Below are positions 10,336 to 19,758 of a stretch of 64,000 bases of DNA, one piece after another. Under the pieces are notes generated by a model. That model had not been told where the DNA came from, did no database searches, and saw only the letters and a list, made by a program, of their open reading frames with translations. Each line of letters starts with the position of its first letter. The stretch's first letter is position 1. The translations under genes were made by a program, and so were the position numbers. Source of the stretch: a virus; IMG/VR virus record IMGVR_UViG_3300020419_000006, positions 62,001-126,000 of that record; one strand, 5' to 3'.

Positions 10336-11116
10336 TGCACTCTGTAGGCAAAACCTAGAAGGAAATAAAAAGACTTGGGTTGAAGCTGCTTACAAATTAG
10401 AAGGCGGTCAGTCGAAATACCAAAACCAGAATTTTGTAGTTGGTTCACAAATAACACCATATAAGAAAGTGCAGCAAGCACTTCTCGAACTCCAGACGAG
10501 GGATAATACTCGTGTGGAAGTGGAGTATAGTCTTAAGAAAAACGAGATCAATAGACGGATGTTGTTGAGAGACTTGAATGCAACTGAAGATGACCTTGAA
10601 CAAGAACTGATACAACTAGAAATAGATAAGTCAGATTATGACAGATCTCTATTCGTAGAGAAACTAAAGACAGTCAACAAAGAAATGGATGTCTTTATAG
10701 CAGAACTTGAAGAGAATGTAGATAGATCAAAAGGTATAGAGTACTATCTTGTTACCAATGAGGAAGAAGATAGGAAGTACTGGCAGAGTAGAATGGCAAA
10801 ACAGGCTGCATGTGATATAATTGCATTTGGTCGTCTTGGTGCAGGTAACATGGATTCAATTATGAATCTACCTGAGCAAGATCAAGTCAACATCCTATCT
10901 GGTGCAGTACATCATTCTGCACTGATAGGTGCAGGTGTCCAACACATGACACAGCAAATGGAGGGTACCTGCAATGGTCTCCTCAATGGTGATAAGTTCT
11001 CACCACCACAAATTAATGGTTCGGAATTAACTGACCGCCTCCCAGAGGTGCCCACATTACCTGAAGTGAAACATGAAATCCCCAAAGAGAAAATCCGTCT
11101 TCAGTCTTCCAATTAA
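10316..11116 (+). CDS. Unknown helical coiled-coil protein
   Basis: 266 residues. Residues of roughly 55-145 form a long, highly charged helix rich in E, K, L and D that looks like a coiled coil. Then come an Ala/Gly-rich stretch (AFGRLGAGNMDS, LIGAGVQHM) and a Pro-rich tail (LPEVPTLPEVKHE). No family is recognised. It overlaps its neighbours at both ends, so it probably belongs to one operon with the U32-like/methyltransferase gene that follows. Confidence 0.65.
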   Translation: MALSDSDALCRQNLEGNKKTWVEAAYKLEGGQSKYQNQNFVVGSQITPYKKVQQALLELQTRDNTRVEVEYSLKKNEINRRMLLRDLNATEDDLEQELIQLEIDKSDYDRSLFVEKLKTVNKEMDVFIAELEENVDRSKGIEYYLVTNEEEDRKYWQSRMAKQAACDIIAFGRLGAGNMDSIMNLPEQDQVNILSGAVHHSALIGAGVQHMTQQMEGTCNGLLNGDKFSPPQINGSELTDRLPEVPTLPEVKHEIPKEKIRLQSSN

Positions 11117-12836
11117 TCCTAAGATTGATTCCAAGTATGCAGACACGGTTTTTGTACCTTGGTTGAAGACATATAAAGATTATATTAGCGACTTATATTT
11201 TACCTGTCGTATGCCACCATTCACCCAAGACTCAATGGGTGATGTATTTCAAGGTGATGTAAGGCAATTGTATTATAATGCGAAAGCAATATCAGAAGAT
11301 GCTGGTGACATACCACTGTCTGCTACATTCAATAACATATACATTAGACCAGACCTAGAAAATCTAGACCTGTTCGTAAAGAACTTTGGTCAGTTGTATG
11401 ATCAAGGTATCAAGATTGCAACCATACCACACACCAGTTGGGTTAGCACTGGTATATTACAGAAAGAATTTCCAGAACTAAAGATCAAGAATACTATACT
11501 TAGGAATGTCACAAAGGCAAATGAAGTAGTAGCTCTTGCTAAGGCAGGTTTTCATTACATCAATCTAGATAGAGATTTGATGAGAGATAAGGAAGCGTTG
11601 AAGAAGATAAAGAAAGCAAAGGAATATTGTGCTGAGATAGGTAAACCTGTAGAGTTATCCATTCTAACTAACGAGGGTTGTTGGGGTGGTTGCTCTATGA
11701 TGGATGAGCATTACCATTTTAATAATACAAGGACAGAGATGACCCCTCAGTATTTTAATGATCCTATCAGTACCCACTCTTGTTCACTATGGGATATAGA
11801 AGATAACTCTCATGCTCTAAAGTCAGCTAACCTACCTCCTTGGAGAGAGGATTGGGAAGAGTTCTTAGACCTAGGTATAGATGTATTCAAGATGCATGGT
11901 AGAGAAAATGCCATGAAACTAATGGAATCTATGCAAATGATAGAAGCATGGGCATCTGAAAATGAATTGGTAACAGGTGAATTTAAGGAGTACATGGAAG
12001 ATCTTGCAGTACCAGATAGTCCTATTGCTCTATGGAGAGAAAAGATAAAGACATGTGGTTTTGACTGTTGGGATTGTAACTATTGTGAGAACGTTGTCAA
12101 TGCACACCTCAAGAAACAAGGTAGACCAACTACAGTTGATGATTATACTCAGAGAGTATTGGATGCTATAATCGCTGGCAATACCAACACATCTAATTTT
12201 GTACCAGACAAATATAGTATTCAAGGACTGTCCTCCAATAGGATAAGACATTTCCTTAATAGTCTTTGTTCTCATGATGATGCAGTCTATCTTGAACTTG
12301 GTACCTTCATTGGTAGTACGTTCTTTGCTGCTACCATGGGTAATAAAGCAAAGTGTTTTGGTGTAGATGACTTCTCAGAACCCAATGTTAAACCTATAGT
12401 TGATCGTGGTCAGTGGACTGAGTGTGGTAATCCATACGATACCTTAGTTACTAACTGGAAAAAGTATGAGAATGGTAATGCTACATTTGTTAAAGCAAGT
12501 GTGGACGAACTAACTGAAGAAGACTTTGAAGGTAGTAAACCCAACATCTTGTTTTATGACGCAGATCATGATATGATGCAACAGATGAACAATCTTAATC
12601 ATCTGCTACCCTTCATGGATGACAAGTTCATACTTGTTGTTGACGATGCCAACTTTGATGGTGTTGTAGAGGGAGCAGTAACATGGGCTCAAGAGAACAA
12701 CTTACAGTGTTACCTTGAAAGAAAGATCCTAAGTAGTGTCATAGAAAGTCCAGTCCACTGGTGGAATGGAATTCATGTTATGGTTTTACAAAAGGACGCA
12801 AGAGTAAAAGAATACATTAGTGGGAACGGATTATGA
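11073..12836 (+). CDS. Fusion: U32-peptidase-like TIM-barrel (Cys-rich) plus class I methyltransferase-like domain
   Basis: 587 residues in two parts. Residues about 60-340 resemble the barrel of the U32/UbiU-like family: repeated beta-alpha units, a segment AGFHYINLDRDL, and cysteines C203 and C207 (NEGCWGGCSMM), C237, and a C328-x3-C332-x2-C335-x2-C338 cluster fit for an iron-sulfur centre. Residues about 400-587 resemble a SAM-dependent methyltransferase: YLELGTFIGSTF as motif I, YDADHD, and VVDDANFDG. Some U32 relatives are known to be Fe-S proteins that hydroxylate or modify RNA or quinones. The substrate here is unknown. The start overlaps the previous gene by 44 bases, but no later start lies before the conserved region. 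The stop overlaps the start of a micro-ORF (ATGA). Confidence 0.7.
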   Translation: MKSPKRKSVFSLPINPKIDSKYADTVFVPWLKTYKDYISDLYFTCRMPPFTQDSMGDVFQGDVRQLYYNAKAISEDAGDIPLSATFNNIYIRPDLENLDLFVKNFGQLYDQGIKIATIPHTSWVSTGILQKEFPELKIKNTILRNVTKANEVVALAKAGFHYINLDRDLMRDKEALKKIKKAKEYCAEIGKPVELSILTNEGCWGGCSMMDEHYHFNNTRTEMTPQYFNDPISTHSCSLWDIEDNSHALKSANLPPWREDWEEFLDLGIDVFKMHGRENAMKLMESMQMIEAWASENELVTGEFKEYMEDLAVPDSPIALWREKIKTCGFDCWDCNYCENVVNAHLKKQGRPTTVDDYTQRVLDAIIAGNTNTSNFVPDKYSIQGLSSNRIRHFLNSLCSHDDAVYLELGTFIGSTFFAATMGNKAKCFGVDDFSEPNVKPIVDRGQWTECGNPYDTLVTNWKKYENGNATFVKASVDELTEEDFEGSKPNILFYDADHDMMQQMNNLNHLLPFMDDKFILVVDDANFDGVVEGAVTWAQENNLQCYLERKILSSVIESPVHWWNGIHVMVLQKDARVKEYISGNGL

Positions 12837-12910
12837 GTGCATGGTATGTTATAGGTTGGACTATAGTTACACTATGGTTACTGACTAAGTTAGGTGTATT
12901 TAAAAAATGA
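12833..12910 (+). CDS. 25-residue single-span membrane micropeptide
   Basis: A 25-codon frame reading MSAWYVIGWTIVTLWLLTKL then a short basic end (GVFKK). Its ATG overlaps the stop of the U32-like/methyltransferase gene (ATGA), and its own TGA overlaps the ATG of the following oxygenase, again as ATGA. About 19 consecutive hydrophobic residues followed by two lysines fit one transmembrane helix with a cytoplasmic basic tail. The double coupling supports translation. The function is unknown. Confidence 0.55.
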   Translation: MSAWYVIGWTIVTLWLLTKLGVFKK

Positions 12911-13617
12911 AGGTAATAAATCCTGAGTTATTGCAAACTCATCACCCTAAGGACTGGGAGATAGAGCAATTACATATTGGCAATGCAAAGAATAGGATCA
13001 TTAAGATCAAAAATTTCTTTCAGAACCCAGAACAGGTAAGAGCATATGCACTAGCAACTGATTATGTTAATACAGTTGGTGGTCAATTTTCTAATCTACC
13101 TGGTTATGTGTGCAAGTTAGGACACATAGCAAATCAGTTCTACCCTAACTTCAAGTTCTTATTGGCAACTTACTTTGAAGCTGATAAGAAGATCATGCTT
13201 CAACCAGAGTTCTCCCACTTTACATTTCAAATGTATGAGGTACAGGAGAAATGTAGGATGTGTAGTCTAGCACCGCATACTGATGACACTCACTATGCTG
13301 CTGTTCTATCATTAAATTTCGATGAAGAGTTGATGGAGACTTCATCGGGCACTGCATTCTGGAGAAGTAAAGAGTTCAAAGAGGAGTATGTCTCCTCTGA
13401 CAAGAACTATAGAACTTCTAGACTAGCTAACAAAGTCAATGCCTTTGTTAATTTTGACCCATCACAATACAAAACTAAAGACTGGGAGAGGTATCATGTT
13501 GAGAAGCATGAATTCAATTCTCTGCTAGTATATGAAGGAAGACTATGGCATTCACCATACTTTCAACAAAGTGGATGGGATACAAACCGTCTAACCTTCA
13601 ATGCATTTCTGCACTAA
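12907..13617 (+). CDS. 2OG-Fe(II) oxygenase-like protein (DUF6445 type)
   Basis: 236 residues. The Fe-binding triad can be read as the HTD of PHTDDTHYAAV and the His of LWHSPYF, followed by the Arg of NRLTFNAF that would bind 2-oxoglutarate; the strand pattern between them fits a double-stranded beta-helix. Family members hydroxylate proteins or small molecules using O2 and 2-oxoglutarate; the substrate here is unknown. The start is ATGA-coupled to the membrane micro-ORF. This is one of six genes in the window with this type of fold. Confidence 0.75.
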   Translation: MKVINPELLQTHHPKDWEIEQLHIGNAKNRIIKIKNFFQNPEQVRAYALATDYVNTVGGQFSNLPGYVCKLGHIANQFYPNFKFLLATYFEADKKIMLQPEFSHFTFQMYEVQEKCRMCSLAPHTDDTHYAAVLSLNFDEELMETSSGTAFWRSKEFKEEYVSSDKNYRTSRLANKVNAFVNFDPSQYKTKDWERYHVEKHEFNSLLVYEGRLWHSPYFQQSGWDTNRLTFNAFLH

Positions 13618-13620
13618 ATA
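13614..13620 (+). promoter_or_regulatory. Late-promoter motif CTAAATA
   Basis: CTAAATA overlaps the stop codon of the oxygenase gene, 21 bases before the next ATG. It fits the T4-type late-promoter core recognised by gp55 with core polymerase. Because the motif shares the TAA stop, chance is not excluded. Confidence 0.45.
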
Positions 13621-13641
13621 GTACACTTATCATTCTAAAAC

Positions 13642-13833
13642 ATGGACGCTGAGACAATGGTGAAGGACTTCACCGATCAATTAAAAGAACAAAAGGGAAT
13701 TATCTCTGACCTTGAAAAGCAACTTAGTACTCGTAAAGAGCAAGTGCTAAGATTGGAAGGTGCTGTTGAAGCATTACAGATGACACTGAAACAACCAGAG
13801 CCAGAAACAGTAATCAATGCCCCTACAGAATAA
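13642..13833 (+). CDS. Small coiled-coil protein
   Basis: 63 residues. Residues about 5-50 show a continuous heptad pattern (DQLKEQKGIISDLEKQLSTR) typical of a coiled coil, followed by a Pro/Glu tail. No family is recognised. It overlaps the next gene by 17 bases and follows a CTAAATA motif, so it is probably expressed late with the neighbouring virion genes. Confidence 0.6.
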   Translation: MDAETMVKDFTDQLKEQKGIISDLEKQLSTRKEQVLRLEGAVEALQMTLKQPEPETVINAPTE

Positions 13834-14161
13834 AGCATCGTCAATAGGAACATCAAGTGAACTCCGTAAACAGGAGCATGCAGATTCCTATCAGTTTCAT
13901 GTTGACTTTGATGGGACTATGGAAACTTGTCCCTACAAAGTAGGAGATATCTACAATGAGAGACCTATTATTGCAATAGGACTTAGTAGTAATGTCTATG
14001 GAAAGTACTATCATATTATAGTTGAAAGAGATAAGACACACCTCAGAATGAAGTTTCAATTTGACCAGAAGCACGATCTCAAGTTCGCTAAACCAGTAGA
14101 ACGGATGGGTAAGCAACCTACCGAAGGAGAGATAAAGAAGTTGTTGGCTCAGACAGAATAG
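13817..14161 (+). CDS. Unknown small protein
   Basis: 114 residues, mixed alpha/beta in appearance with a central beta-rich part (PIIAIGLSSNVYGKYYHIIV) and a charged C-terminal helix. No motif or family is recognised. It is the last gene before a terminator and a new late-promoter motif, so it closes the transcription unit that begins upstream. Confidence 0.6.
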   Translation: MPLQNKASSIGTSSELRKQEHADSYQFHVDFDGTMETCPYKVGDIYNERPIIAIGLSSNVYGKYYHIIVERDKTHLRMKFQFDQKHDLKFAKPVERMGKQPTEGEIKKLLAQTE

Positions 14162-14186
14162 AAAATTCACTAATAGATTCCATTTT

Positions 14187-14215
14187 ACTCGAAAAAATTT
14201 TTCGGGTATTTTTTT
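14187..14215 (+). terminator. Intrinsic terminator
   Basis: ACTCGAAAAA pairs with TTTTTCGGGT (one G.U), followed two bases later by a run of seven T. It lies 26 bases after the preceding stop and separates that unit from the protease gene. Confidence 0.65.
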
Positions 14216-14233
14216 GTCTATAGGTTTTCGAGA

Positions 14234-14240
14234 CTAAATA
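14234..14240 (+). promoter_or_regulatory. Late-promoter motif CTAAATA
   Basis: CTAAATA stands 15 bases before the GTG start of the giant protease gene and just after the terminator. A start of transcription about seven bases downstream would leave a very short leader beginning near the GAGGA at 14246-14250. Confidence 0.55.
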
Positions 14241-14255
14241 GATCTGAGGATAATA

Positions 14256-17200
14256 GTGTCAATACTAATGAAGCGAGTCATCGTCAGGGTAGCTGATAGA
14301 TATAGTTTGGATTCAGCAGTTGCAGGAATCCTAAAAACATATGGATATCTAACCTTTGTAACATCCTATAGAAGTTTTTCAATCATAACGTTCGATTGTC
14401 CAGAGAAGTATTCTACTGGCATGATCGAGAAGTTACGAGCTCTTTCGGTTGTCAAGAAAGTCTCATGGGATGAAGCAGATAAGTTTTCTCTTGATCCTGT
14501 AGATACAGGTGCGTTAACAGTTGAGACCAGTGGGTCAACCAGTTTAAATAATACTGGTGAAACAAACGCCCAATCAAATACTAGAAATTTAACAGGTAGT
14601 GGTGGTGGTACCATATTTGTAAAGGTGCAGAATATTTCTGGATCTAACTACTACACCTTCTCAGCAAGTGCAGGTGGTACATACTCAAGATATAATAACC
14701 AAACTGGTTTCCTACAAGGATCCACTTATACATTTGATCAGTCAGACCCTTCAAACGCGACTCATCCATTAAGATTTTCAGTAGACCCAGACGGACCTCA
14801 CACCTCTGGTGGTAGTCAAATGACTACAGGTGTTACTGTAACTGGTACACCAGGTCAGGCAGGTGCACAAGTAGAAATAGTTATTGGTACATCTACACCA
14901 TCTATTCTTTATTACTACTGTACTGCTCACAGTGGAATGGGACGATATGGTGCTGCTCCAGATAGGTTTGGTACAATCAACGTTCATGACTATTGGCATC
15001 TAGATAGAATTTCAAAACAAGACAGGCAATATTTAAACGGACAGTTTAGTTTCAGTCATTCAGGAGACGGTGTAGATATCTACGTTCTTGACACAGGTGT
15101 GCGTGGAGCAAGTAGACCAACAGGTAACAACGCAGCTCTTCACCCTGAGTTATACGATCCAGACTTCGTATCTGACTTGAATGGTACTTCAGAGCAACAG
15201 AACTATAGGGTATACGAGGTTACTGGATACACAAGTCCATATAGTACTAACGAAGATGACAACGGACACGGTACATATTGTGCAATTATGTCAGCTGGAA
15301 GAACGGCTGGTATAAGTAGGAACGCCAAAATCTATGCACTTAAGTGTTTTAACAGTGGGTTATCAGGTAGCTATACTGATATCCTAGGTGCTTATCAGGC
15401 AGTCATAGATCATAATGATAGTGGTAATGCCAATTATAAAGGTAATAATCGTCCAGCTGTAATCAACTCATCATTCGGACCTACCATTCCTACAGAGTCA
15501 TATCCATATGTCGAACTAAACGACAGTGGTGATGACAGTGGTACTGACGAAGAGATCCTAGATGACATCGAGGGTACTATTGCTGGTACAAAAAATCTGA
15601 TTATAGTCAGGTCAGCTGGTAACGGTTTTAAGAATTCTAGTGATGGATTTGCAGGACCTATACAAGGTAAGATGATTGCAGGTACTAGAACTGCAGGTTA
15701 TTCTGACAATACTAATGGTGGTGTCAACTATACAGATACCAACCAGAATAAGATCGCTGTTGGTGCATCTGAATATAATGACAGGTGGGCAGACTTCTCT
15801 AACTATGGTGCAGGTGTAACTACAGTAGCACCAGGTGCCAGATTGCTTACACCAGCATATGACTGGACTGCTAATACTCCATATACAAGTGCTGCAAACT
15901 ATCAGACGATTGCAGGTACATCATTCTCAGGTCCTTTAGTTGCAGGTATCATTGCTGCATGGTGTGGGAAGAATGGATATACGTTAACTACAAATAATTT
16001 ACCTGGTCTTGCTAAGACCTTTATGAGAACTGGTGGAGTCACTGGAGATATAACAAGAGGTGCAACAGCAAACTATCCTACTAATAGTATTGATGATAAA
16101 AGACTTATAGACAACCCATATGAAACTTTAGCTGGATCCTCATTCCTTGTAGTTAAGTTTGATCCTGCAGACAACTCACACTTCATAGGTAACGTAGGTA
16201 AAAAATGTCAGTTAAGAGCAACTGGATCTACTGCAGGTGCTGGTGGAACTGCTGCTTCAACATTTAATATAACAACGACTGCACCTAGTTCGTCATACTA
16301 CACCCTAAGTGGAACTGATAGAAATGGTGCTGTTAGTGGTAACAATGCAGGTGTCACTGTCTATGTTGGGGATACTATTAATTTCAATCTATCATCTGTC
16401 AGTGGTTCTCATCCATTCTATATCAAGAGTGTACAAGGAACTGGAACTGGTAATCAAGTATCCACACCAACTGCTACTGGACAAGGATCTACAGGAACCA
16501 CAACAGTATCATGGGTACCAAATACAGTAGGAACATACTACTATCAATGCTCTGCACACAATGGAATGAATGGAACTATCACAGTTTCATCTGCACCTGG
16601 TGGTAGTGGTGGAGTTACCGTTGGTGGTATAGATGTATCTGGATTAGCACAAAGTGGATGGTTAACTATTCAGGCAGAGAATGCTGTCAATAATACTATC
16701 ACGGTTCAGAACACAACTAATGCTACAGCTGGTACAACTGGTGGTGGTACTGGAAACTATCTTGCACTTGTAGATCCTGAAAGTAAAACACATGAAAGTA
16801 TTGATGGTGTTGTTTCTAGATCAGTAACTTTAAGATCTCAAACCGACACACAGGAAGCTGCAGGTACTGGTACATATACTAATGTAGTTTACTATCCATT
16901 AGATAGTGGTGTTGACTTTGACTATTCAGGAACAGGTCCTTCACTAACCACTAAGCGTGGTGCATTCTTCCCCTTTGTTGATACCAATGTAACTTGGGCA
17001 ACTGGTGCAGGTAGTATTGGTGGTCCATTTGCTAATGGTGCTTCTGTAAGTATTGACTTAGGTTTGACTGGTACAACCTTTGCATCAGAACCAACGTTTG
17101 AAGCATATACTCTCAGTGGAGATAGTATTGCAGCGTCTGGACTAGGATTAGATACTGCAACAGGTATTTTAAGTGGAACAGTTACAGCAGATTATCTTGA

Positions 17201-19757
17201 CACATCATTCAACTTCACTGTAACTGAGAACACTACAGGAAACGCACAATCATATAACTTTACAACAACTGGAACTGGTGTTCTAGTTACAATCACACAG
17301 CAACCAACTGCAACGAGTGTTGAAGCGGGTTCTGGAAACACTGCTACCTTCGGTCCTGTATCAGGTATTAGTTCTGATGGATCTACAATCCTATTCCAAT
17401 GGGAGTTCTCAAGTAACGGTGGAGCAGGTTGGTCTAACGTTGCTAACAGTGGTGGATATAGTGGAGCAACTACTAACACTCTAACTGTTGATGATGACTT
17501 TTTAAAGAATACTTATCAGTTCCGTTGTAAGATGGAAACTAGTACTTCTGTTGCACCATCTTATACTAATGCAGTTGTTCTAACAGTATTCAGAGTTATT
17601 ACTATAAGCAATCAACCAACTAATCAACAACCTATGGCACCAGCTGCTGCTACCTTTACAGTTGCTGCTAGTACTGCAGATTCTGCAGTTGTCTCATATG
17701 CTTGGGAGAAATCTGAGAGTGGAGATGGAGTAACTTACACTCCTATAACTGGAGCAACCAGTGCATCATATACTACAGATGCTACAACATATGACGCTGA
17801 CTTTGGCGACTACTATCGTTGTGTACTCTCATGTTCAGGAGCATCAAACGTAATTAGTAGTGTTGCTCAAAACTTAGTACAAAGAAGTATTAGTATAACT
17901 GCACAACCAACTAACACAACTGGTGCTGTAGGTGGTACAGAAAGTTTCGGTGTTACTGCTACTACATCTGATAATGATGCAGGTGACATCACATACCAGT
18001 GGCAAGTATCAATAACTTCTGGTGCTTCATGGTCTAATGTATCCACAGGAACTGGTGGTACAACAGCAACATATACTACTGCTACATTAACTACAACAGA
18101 AGACGGGTATCAATATCGTTGTTTACTTTCAGCAGCAGGTGCAACGCAGGTTCCATCTAATGCTGCTACATTACAAATAGAAACCGTTGCGGTAGTAGTA
18201 TCATCACAACCATCTGATGCAACAGTTGAGGAAACTCAAACAGCAACATTCACAACACTTGGTGGTGTTACTATGTCACCTGTTGGTGGTAACGCTGCAC
18301 AATCTTCATTCGAGGTAGATCAGTTTGATACGCCTAGTGGTGGAGGTGGAGGTTCTGCAGGTGGACAATCTGCTCATGAACCTAGCGTCACATATCAGTG
18401 GGAGAAATCTGATGATGGTGGTGGTGCTTGGGCATCAGTTGGTGGAGCAACCTCTGCTTCATATACAACTGCAGCGACAACATATGCTGTAGATCATAAC
18501 GATCAGTATCGTTGTGTGATCAGTGCAGTGGGTGCTTCAACTCCTGCAACAACCAATGCTGTTACCTTAACAGTTCAAAGAACATTCTCTATTACAGCAC
18601 AACCATCAAACGCTACTGCTAATGAAGGTGGAACTGCAACCTTTGCAGTAACCACATCTACAAGTAGTGGAACTACAACCTACCAGTGGGAAAGATCTGA
18701 TGATGGTGGAGTAAACTATGTGACTGTAGGTGGGGCAACCAGTGCATCATATACAACTCCAACCTTAGTATATGCTAATGATGGCAGTGATCGTTATCGT
18801 TGTGTAACATCTCTTGTTGGTTCTGCTGCAGATATAACTTCTAACTTTGCAGTATTAACTGTTTTACGTGTCATAACAATTCAAACTCAACCACAGTCAC
18901 AGGCTGTTATTGAGGGTGGCACTGCAACATTTAATATTGGAGCACAGATTACTAGTGATGTAATCTCATACCAGTGGCAGAAATCTACTGACAATGCAGT
19001 TTCATTTAATGCTGTCAATGGTGCAAATGCAGCAACTTACACAACACCTGCAACAACATATCCAACATCACCATCAGAACAATTCCGTTGTGTATTAACT
19101 AACGCAGCTGCTACCACTGTTACTTCTAGTGCTGCAACACTAACAGTCAATGAATCAGAATTTGTATCAGCACCTGCATCAGTAAGTCCATTCATTGATC
19201 CAGATACAACTAAGACTCTTTCAAGACAACCTGTCATCAGCACAGCAGCATTTGTTTCTGAGTATGCAGGATCAACTCACTTCTCTAGTTTCTGGAGAAT
19301 TAGAAGAGTTGTAGATAACGTGACAGTGTATGATACAGTTCAGACATTTGCTGGTGGTGATACTGGTAATTTAACATCATTAACTGTACCAAGTGGCACA
19401 CTTGAGTTTGATAAAGCATACTCTGTACAGGTTAAGTTCAGAGATAACTCTGGTCTAGAAAGTGCTTATACAGCAGCAGTCACTTTCACAACACCATTTG
19501 TAGATCAACCAGACATTCAGACTATCACACCAGCATTCAACCCAACAATCAATGTTGATCCAATCCAATTGAAGAGTGGTTATCAGCATTCATCTAGTGA
19601 TTGGCAGTTTGCTACTACGTCTGCATTCAGCACAATCGTTCACCAATCTCTTGGTAACTCAACAAACTTAACACAATACACACTACCAGGTGCTGTAAAC
19701 CTCAGTTCTAATACTACATATTATGTAAGAATTAGATTCAACGTTAATCCTACCTAA
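14256..19757 (+). CDS. Giant subtilisin-like (S8) protease with two cupredoxin domains and Ig-like repeats
   Basis: 1833 residues. The GTG start is preferred because GAGGA sits five bases upstream; ATG 14268 is the alternative. Residues about 5-80 look like an inhibitor-type propeptide. A first cupredoxin-like domain (about 115-240) has H170, C222, H225 and M228. A subtilisin domain has catalytic D279 (VLDTG), H338 (GHGT), N456 (SAGNG) and S556 (GTSFSGP). A second cupredoxin-like domain has H719, C765, H768 and M771. Residues about 1000-1620 are tandem Ig-like repeats (ITAQP...YQW...YRC), and the end looks fibronectin-like. The C-x2-H-x2-M spacing equals that of type 1 copper sites in amicyanin or pseudoazurin. 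It lies just before gp13, so a virion location is likely. The protease assignment is firm; copper binding is inferred. Confidence 0.85.
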   Translation: MSILMKRVIVRVADRYSLDSAVAGILKTYGYLTFVTSYRSFSIITFDCPEKYSTGMIEKLRALSVVKKVSWDEADKFSLDPVDTGALTVETSGSTSLNNTGETNAQSNTRNLTGSGGGTIFVKVQNISGSNYYTFSASAGGTYSRYNNQTGFLQGSTYTFDQSDPSNATHPLRFSVDPDGPHTSGGSQMTTGVTVTGTPGQAGAQVEIVIGTSTPSILYYYCTAHSGMGRYGAAPDRFGTINVHDYWHLDRISKQDRQYLNGQFSFSHSGDGVDIYVLDTGVRGASRPTGNNAALHPELYDPDFVSDLNGTSEQQNYRVYEVTGYTSPYSTNEDDNGHGTYCAIMSAGRTAGISRNAKIYALKCFNSGLSGSYTDILGAYQAVIDHNDSGNANYKGNNRPAVINSSFGPTIPTESYPYVELNDSGDDSGTDEEILDDIEGTIAGTKNLIIVRSAGNGFKNSSDGFAGPIQGKMIAGTRTAGYSDNTNGGVNYTDTNQNKIAVGASEYNDRWADFSNYGAGVTTVAPGARLLTPAYDWTANTPYTSAANYQTIAGTSFSGPLVAGIIAAWCGKNGYTLTTNNLPGLAKTFMRTGGVTGDITRGATANYPTNSIDDKRLIDNPYETLAGSSFLVVKFDPADNSHFIGNVGKKCQLRATGSTAGAGGTAASTFNITTTAPSSSYYTLSGTDRNGAVSGNNAGVTVYVGDTINFNLSSVSGSHPFYIKSVQGTGTGNQVSTPTATGQGSTGTTTVSWVPNTVGTYYYQCSAHNGMNGTITVSSAPGGSGGVTVGGIDVSGLAQSGWLTIQAENAVNNTITVQNTTNATAGTTGGGTGNYLALVDPESKTHESIDGVVSRSVTLRSQTDTQEAAGTGTYTNVVYYPLDSGVDFDYSGTGPSLTTKRGAFFPFVDTNVTWATGAGSIGGPFANGASVSIDLGLTGTTFASEPTFEAYTLSGDSIAASGLGLDTATGILSGTVTADYLDTSFNFTVTENTTGNAQSYNFTTTGTGVLVTITQQPTATSVEAGSGNTATFGPVSGISSDGSTILFQWEFSSNGGAGWSNVANSGGYSGATTNTLTVDDDFLKNTYQFRCKMETSTSVAPSYTNAVVLTVFRVITISNQPTNQQPMAPAAATFTVAASTADSAVVSYAWEKSESGDGVTYTPITGATSASYTTDATTYDADFGDYYRCVLSCSGASNVISSVAQNLVQRSISITAQPTNTTGAVGGTESFGVTATTSDNDAGDITYQWQVSITSGASWSNVSTGTGGTTATYTTATLTTTEDGYQYRCLLSAAGATQVPSNAATLQIETVAVVVSSQPSDATVEETQTATFTTLGGVTMSPVGGNAAQSSFEVDQFDTPSGGGGGSAGGQSAHEPSVTYQWEKSDDGGGAWASVGGATSASYTTAATTYAVDHNDQYRCVISAVGASTPATTNAVTLTVQRTFSITAQPSNATANEGGTATFAVTTSTSSGTTTYQWERSDDGGVNYVTVGGATSASYTTPTLVYANDGSDRYRCVTSLVGSAADITSNFAVLTVLRVITIQTQPQSQAVIEGGTATFNIGAQITSDVISYQWQKSTDNAVSFNAVNGANAATYTTPATTYPTSPSEQFRCVLTNAAATTVTSSAATLTVNESEFVSAPASVSPFIDPDTTKTLSRQPVISTAAFVSEYAGSTHFSSFWRIRRVVDNVTVYDTVQTFAGGDTGNLTSLTVPSGTLEFDKAYSVQVKFRDNSGLESAYTAAVTFTTPFVDQPDIQTITPAFNPTINVDPIQLKSGYQHSSSDWQFATTSAFSTIVHQSLGNSTNLTQYTLPGAVNLSSNTTYYVRIRFNVNPT

Positions 19758-19758
19758 C

